Below, piece after piece: positions 61,301-64,000 of a stretch of 64,000 bases of DNA (positions are counted from its first letter, which is position 1; every line of letters begins with the position of its first letter). A program made the position numbers and the translations under genes. The stretch spans positions 52,440,429-52,504,428 of the forward strand of contig OX485804.1 of NCBI GenBank assembly GCA_950295325.1. The letters run 5' to 3'. The stretch comes from Polytrichum commune. Lineage: Eukaryota > Streptophyta > Polytrichopsida > Polytrichales > Polytrichaceae. The notes under the pieces are model-generated. The model did no database searches. It saw only the letters and a program-made list of their open reading frames with translations, and was not told where the DNA came from.

Positions 61301-64000
61301 ACATTCATCCATTTGTTGTTATATGGTAAACGTTCTCAATGACTCCCTTGTCCGTTATGGTTAGGGTTTGCAATTGGGTTCTATGACAAGCTAAAGGTTC
61401 TTAGGGTGCTCATGGGCTCCCTTGAGTTTTGCTCTCCATATTATGGTTAAGTTATTGTGCTCTTGTCTTTATTTGTTTGATGCAATCATTGAGTTACATG
61501 CTATGAATAACTCAATGACTTTGTCAATAAAAAGTGAACATGCGTTTTACATCCAATAACGGAATAATTAATTAAAGATTTATATTTTGCATATGCAGTG
61601 GAGGCATTTAGCACTTAAAAAGCATAATAACATGAGCCCATATTCTAGCATGCCATTAGTACATATACATTTGTTTTTCTCTATAAACTTCTCGTATATA
61701 GGGGGTTTACTTTCATAGTAGCCCACGCACGTTAGTTAGGTTTCCAATGAAGAGTCCACCCCCTAAGGAAATGAGTCACGTTTCAAAAAATAAGATAAGT
61801 GAAATGCCGAGGGTAAATAAGGACATTGATTGTGGGATGTTTGTGGTGGCTGCAAACGAGTTCATTTTGTTGAGAATTTGTGAATGATCGTATCCACTTT
61901 CCACAAATATTTACAAATATGAGAATGGGTGGAAGCTCTTGCCGCAAATTTTGAATGCATTTTTCATCCCGTGATCAATGATCGTTATGTGGATACGGCA
62001 ACCGGTGGGATTGGGATTTGCCCTGAGTTGATAACCACAACTACATGCAGATCGAATTTTATACTTATTAGAACTGACTGCCGATCGAATGGATTCAACG
62101 CTTTATTCAATGCTTTCTGTGGAGATCAATTAGATCAATTCTGCATCATATATACCTCCACATGCGTGAGTTGATAACCACAATTTACATGCAGATCATT
62201 TGACAGCCGATCGAAAGGTTGAGGGATTGGGTGAAGCTATTGCCGATGTGTCTTAGCTAACCACAGATTGACAGAAACCAATTAGCATCGTCTGCCAAGC
62301 TCTGCTGCCGAAAATGACATCAATGCAGATTGCTAAGTTTCCTGCTCCTCACCATAATGTTCATCCGGGTTAGGGTCAATCATGCTTATCTTAGGTCGGC
62401 TCGAGTCGACCTTCTCGGAGTGACTTTCTCTTATTTGTGCTGCGTTCAACGCTTTCTGTGGAAATCGATGAGGATATGTGTCATACCTCAACACGAGTTG
62501 GCATGCACAATTACATGCAGGTTGTACTTATTTGAACCGACTGCCAATCGAATGGTTTAAGGGATTGGATGAAGCTATTGTCGATGTGTCCTCCTCAAAG
62601 CAATTAGCATCACCTGCCAAGCTTTTCTTCCGACAATGACATCAACGATTGCCAAGTTTCCTGCTCAGCCTAATTTCCATGCTGGGTTAGGGTGGGTTTA
62701 TCGTGCTGTCTTGGATCGACATCGGCCTTCTCGTCGTGAACTTGATTCTACCTCCATATATAGGAGTGTTGATGGCCAATTGACACCTGCATTACATACA
62801 GGTACTTAGAACTGACTGCTTATCGAATTGTTGAGGGATCGGATGAAGCTGTTGTGGACAGATTGGCATTACCTGACATTACCTGTACATGATTACCTCA
62901 ATACTGACATCGATTGAATTTACTTCATACCTCCAGATGAGGTGACATCCACAATTATATGCAGGTTGTACTTAGGACTGACTGCCGATCGAATGGATGA
63001 GGGATTGGATGAAGATATTGCCGATGTGTCCTGATTAAAAACAGATTGGCAGAAACTGATTGCCATTATCCGCCGAGCTCTTCTTCCGGAAAATGACATG
63101 AGTGATTACAAAGGTTCCGGCTCAGCCTTATTTTCATACAGGTTAGGGCCCGTTGAGATAACAGCAGCAGAATTCAATACTTACACTGCAAGGTCTCATG
63201 GAAAGGTGCAATCATCACTTTCTGTGGTGATTCGGGTTATACCTCCATATGTATCGGGGTTGATGGCCAATTGACACTTATACATTACATCCAGGTACCT
63301 AGAACTGCCTGCCGATCGAGTTGTTGAGGGATCGAATGAGGTTTTTGTCGACAGATTGGCAGTAACCAATATGTATTGTCTGCCAAGCTTTTCTTCCGAA
63401 ATGATATCGTGCAGATTGCTAACTTACCAGCTCAACATTATTTTGATGTGGGTTAGGGCTTCATCGTGCTTTTCTTGGATCGACTTCGACGCTTTTTGTG
63501 ATATAAATACGTAGGAGCTGCTTCATATTTTACCTCCGTATGAAGTGACATCTACAATTACATGCAGGTTATACTTAGAACTGACTACCGATCGAGTTGT
63601 TGAGGGACTGGAGGAAGACATTGTCGATGTGTCCTCATTATAAACAGATTGGCAGAAATCGATTAGCATCATCTGCCAACTAGCTCGTCTTCCGAAAACG
63701 GCATCAATGATTGCCACCCTACTCAGCTTTATTTCCATGCGGGTTAGGGATCGTTGAGCAAACAGCTGCAGCAGCATTCTATACACCGAAAGATTTCGTG
63801 GAAAGGTGCAATCATCGGCTTTCTGTGGTAAAGTTGGGTTTGCTTAATATCTCCACATAGATGAGTGTTGATGGCCGATAGTTAGATCTACATGCAGGTG
63901 CTTACAACTGACTGGCGATTGGATTGTTGAGGGTTTGGATGATGGTATTGTCGACAGATTGGCAGAAAGCAATTAGCATCATCTACCAAGCGCTTCTCCC
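58382..64000 (+). CDS. EFCAB11-like EF-hand protein, 3'-partial, first two exons
   Basis: Small EF-hand protein resembling human EFCAB11. Exon 1 is 58382-58510 (43 codons, phase 0), MAHLRSKDVRQDFEYFDTGS then KGKLTPHEFKCAYVSLFGVL, aligned to the family's KGYLSREDFKTAVVMLFGYKPSK stretch. Exon 2 is 59808-59940 (acceptor GTTGCAG, phase 1 at the end), ADMKIVKATPGGHADWQLFN then VLIKDRLRPSRSDLRIHAAF and KSFCG, matching the linker and second helix pair. The first EF loop D-T-G-S-K-G lacks acidic residues at positions 3 and 5, so calcium binding is doubtful. Later exons (expected second EF-hand) are not found and should lie right of the window, after an array-filled intron longer than 4 kb. Intron 1 (58511-59807) has no recognised content apart from a GA tract near 58560 and an A10 run. 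Confidence 0.65.
59912..60910. repeat. Four-copy ~238-bp array joining exon 2 edge and repeat R
   Basis: Anchor ACACCAGTGTC(T/G)GGGGAG lies at about 59975, 60212, 60451 (as CCCGTGTGTC) and 60687. Each unit carries R body sequence (TTTTTGGGCATAATCGGTC, TTTCCAAGACCAACCAG, AGTAATTTTCCTGAAGTC) followed by a copy of the exon 2 end: CATGCTGCATTCAA.GCTTTC then TGTG|GTAATTTGAA.CCAACG. Copies near 60175 and 60417 keep the GT donor; the one near 60650 reads TGAG|GTAATTTG, also GT. Only the last unit has the R tail (GGTTCTCCCC at ~60898). Confidence 0.85.
61156..61767 (-). mobile_element. Mutator-like MITE family C, copy 3, intact ends
   Basis: Inverted ends around GGGGGTGGACTCTTCAT and a 10-bp direct repeat GAAATGAGTC at 61146-61155 and 61768-61777, the 9-11-bp duplication of Mutator-like elements. 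The interior is the reverse of copies 1 and 2 (GGTATTATTGGAGGCATTA, ATAGTAGCCCACGCACGTTA). 612 bp, no transposase. Inserted in intron 2 of the EF-hand gene. Confidence 0.85.
61900..64000. repeat. Degenerate ~300-460-bp array with exon 2-like pieces
   Basis: Units share ACTGACTGCCGATCGAAT, GAGGGATTGGATGAAG, GATTGGCAGAAA..AATTAGCAT, TCTGCCAAGCT, AATGACATCAA.G.AGATTGC, GG.TTAGGG and GCTTTCTGTGG. Starts near 62328, 62647, 63107, 63412 and 63709. GCAGATTGGCAG, CGACCTTCTCGGAGTGAC and GCTGCGTTCAACGCTTTCTG (62440) match pieces of exon 2 in the same order, so the array appears built from exon 2 plus intron sequence. GT is lost at the 62460 copy but retained near 63225 and 63829. Runs off the window. 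Confidence 0.65.

Overview
The window looks like nuclear DNA of a land plant, most likely a bryophyte-grade (liverwort or moss) genome. Support comes from spliced genes with short GT-AG introns, a plant initiator tRNA-Met, a plant histone H4, an A-type cytochrome P450, a plastid-targeted hexose-6-phosphate epimerase, and a nuclear gene for the lipid II flippase MurJ, which persists in plants that keep plastid peptidoglycan genes. A decayed rDNA piece carries a 5S copy just behind the 26S 3' end in the same orientation, the linked arrangement typical of bryophytes and charophytes and unusual in seed plants. The 5S copy also reads like bryophyte 5S. I do not assign a species.

Layout: 1-3712 MurJ (+, 5' end outside the window); 4330-5160 a three-copy tandem repeat; 5350-5421 tRNA-iMet (-); 6957-16093 a gene-poor stretch of MITEs, foldback repeats and a LINE remnant; 16370-18812 cytochrome P450 (+); 19858-20752 rDNA fragment (26S 3' end plus 5S); 21504-21815 histone H4 (-) with E2F-like sites upstream; 23599-27350 a membrane-anchored BAG-domain protein (-, six exons); 32487-34016 intronless mitochondrial processing peptidase alpha (+); 36840-38260 a processed WD40 (AAMP-like) pseudogene (-) split by a MITE; 39198-44513 glucose-6-phosphate 1-epimerase (+, ten exons); 44514-58381 repeats and MITEs; 58382 onward the first two exons of an EFCAB11-like EF-hand gene (+), which runs off the right edge.

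The genes do not form a pathway; they are independent housekeeping or metabolic genes. Repeat content is rich and can be sorted into families: PIF/Harbinger-like MITEs (3-bp duplications, TAA where clear, GGGGCGGTTTACACT-type ends), two or three families with TA duplications and CACTAAATAT- or CACTATTTTG-type ends, a Mutator-like element with a 10-bp duplication, foldback repeats, and a ~230-bp dispersed repeat called R here.

The most unusual pattern is that introns of three unrelated genes (MurJ, the epimerase, the EF-hand gene) hold tandem arrays whose unit reaches across an exon-intron junction, so that exon edges and splice-site copies recur inside the intron. In MurJ and the epimerase the intronic splice-site copies that can be compared have been lost. 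In the EF-hand gene several still keep GT.
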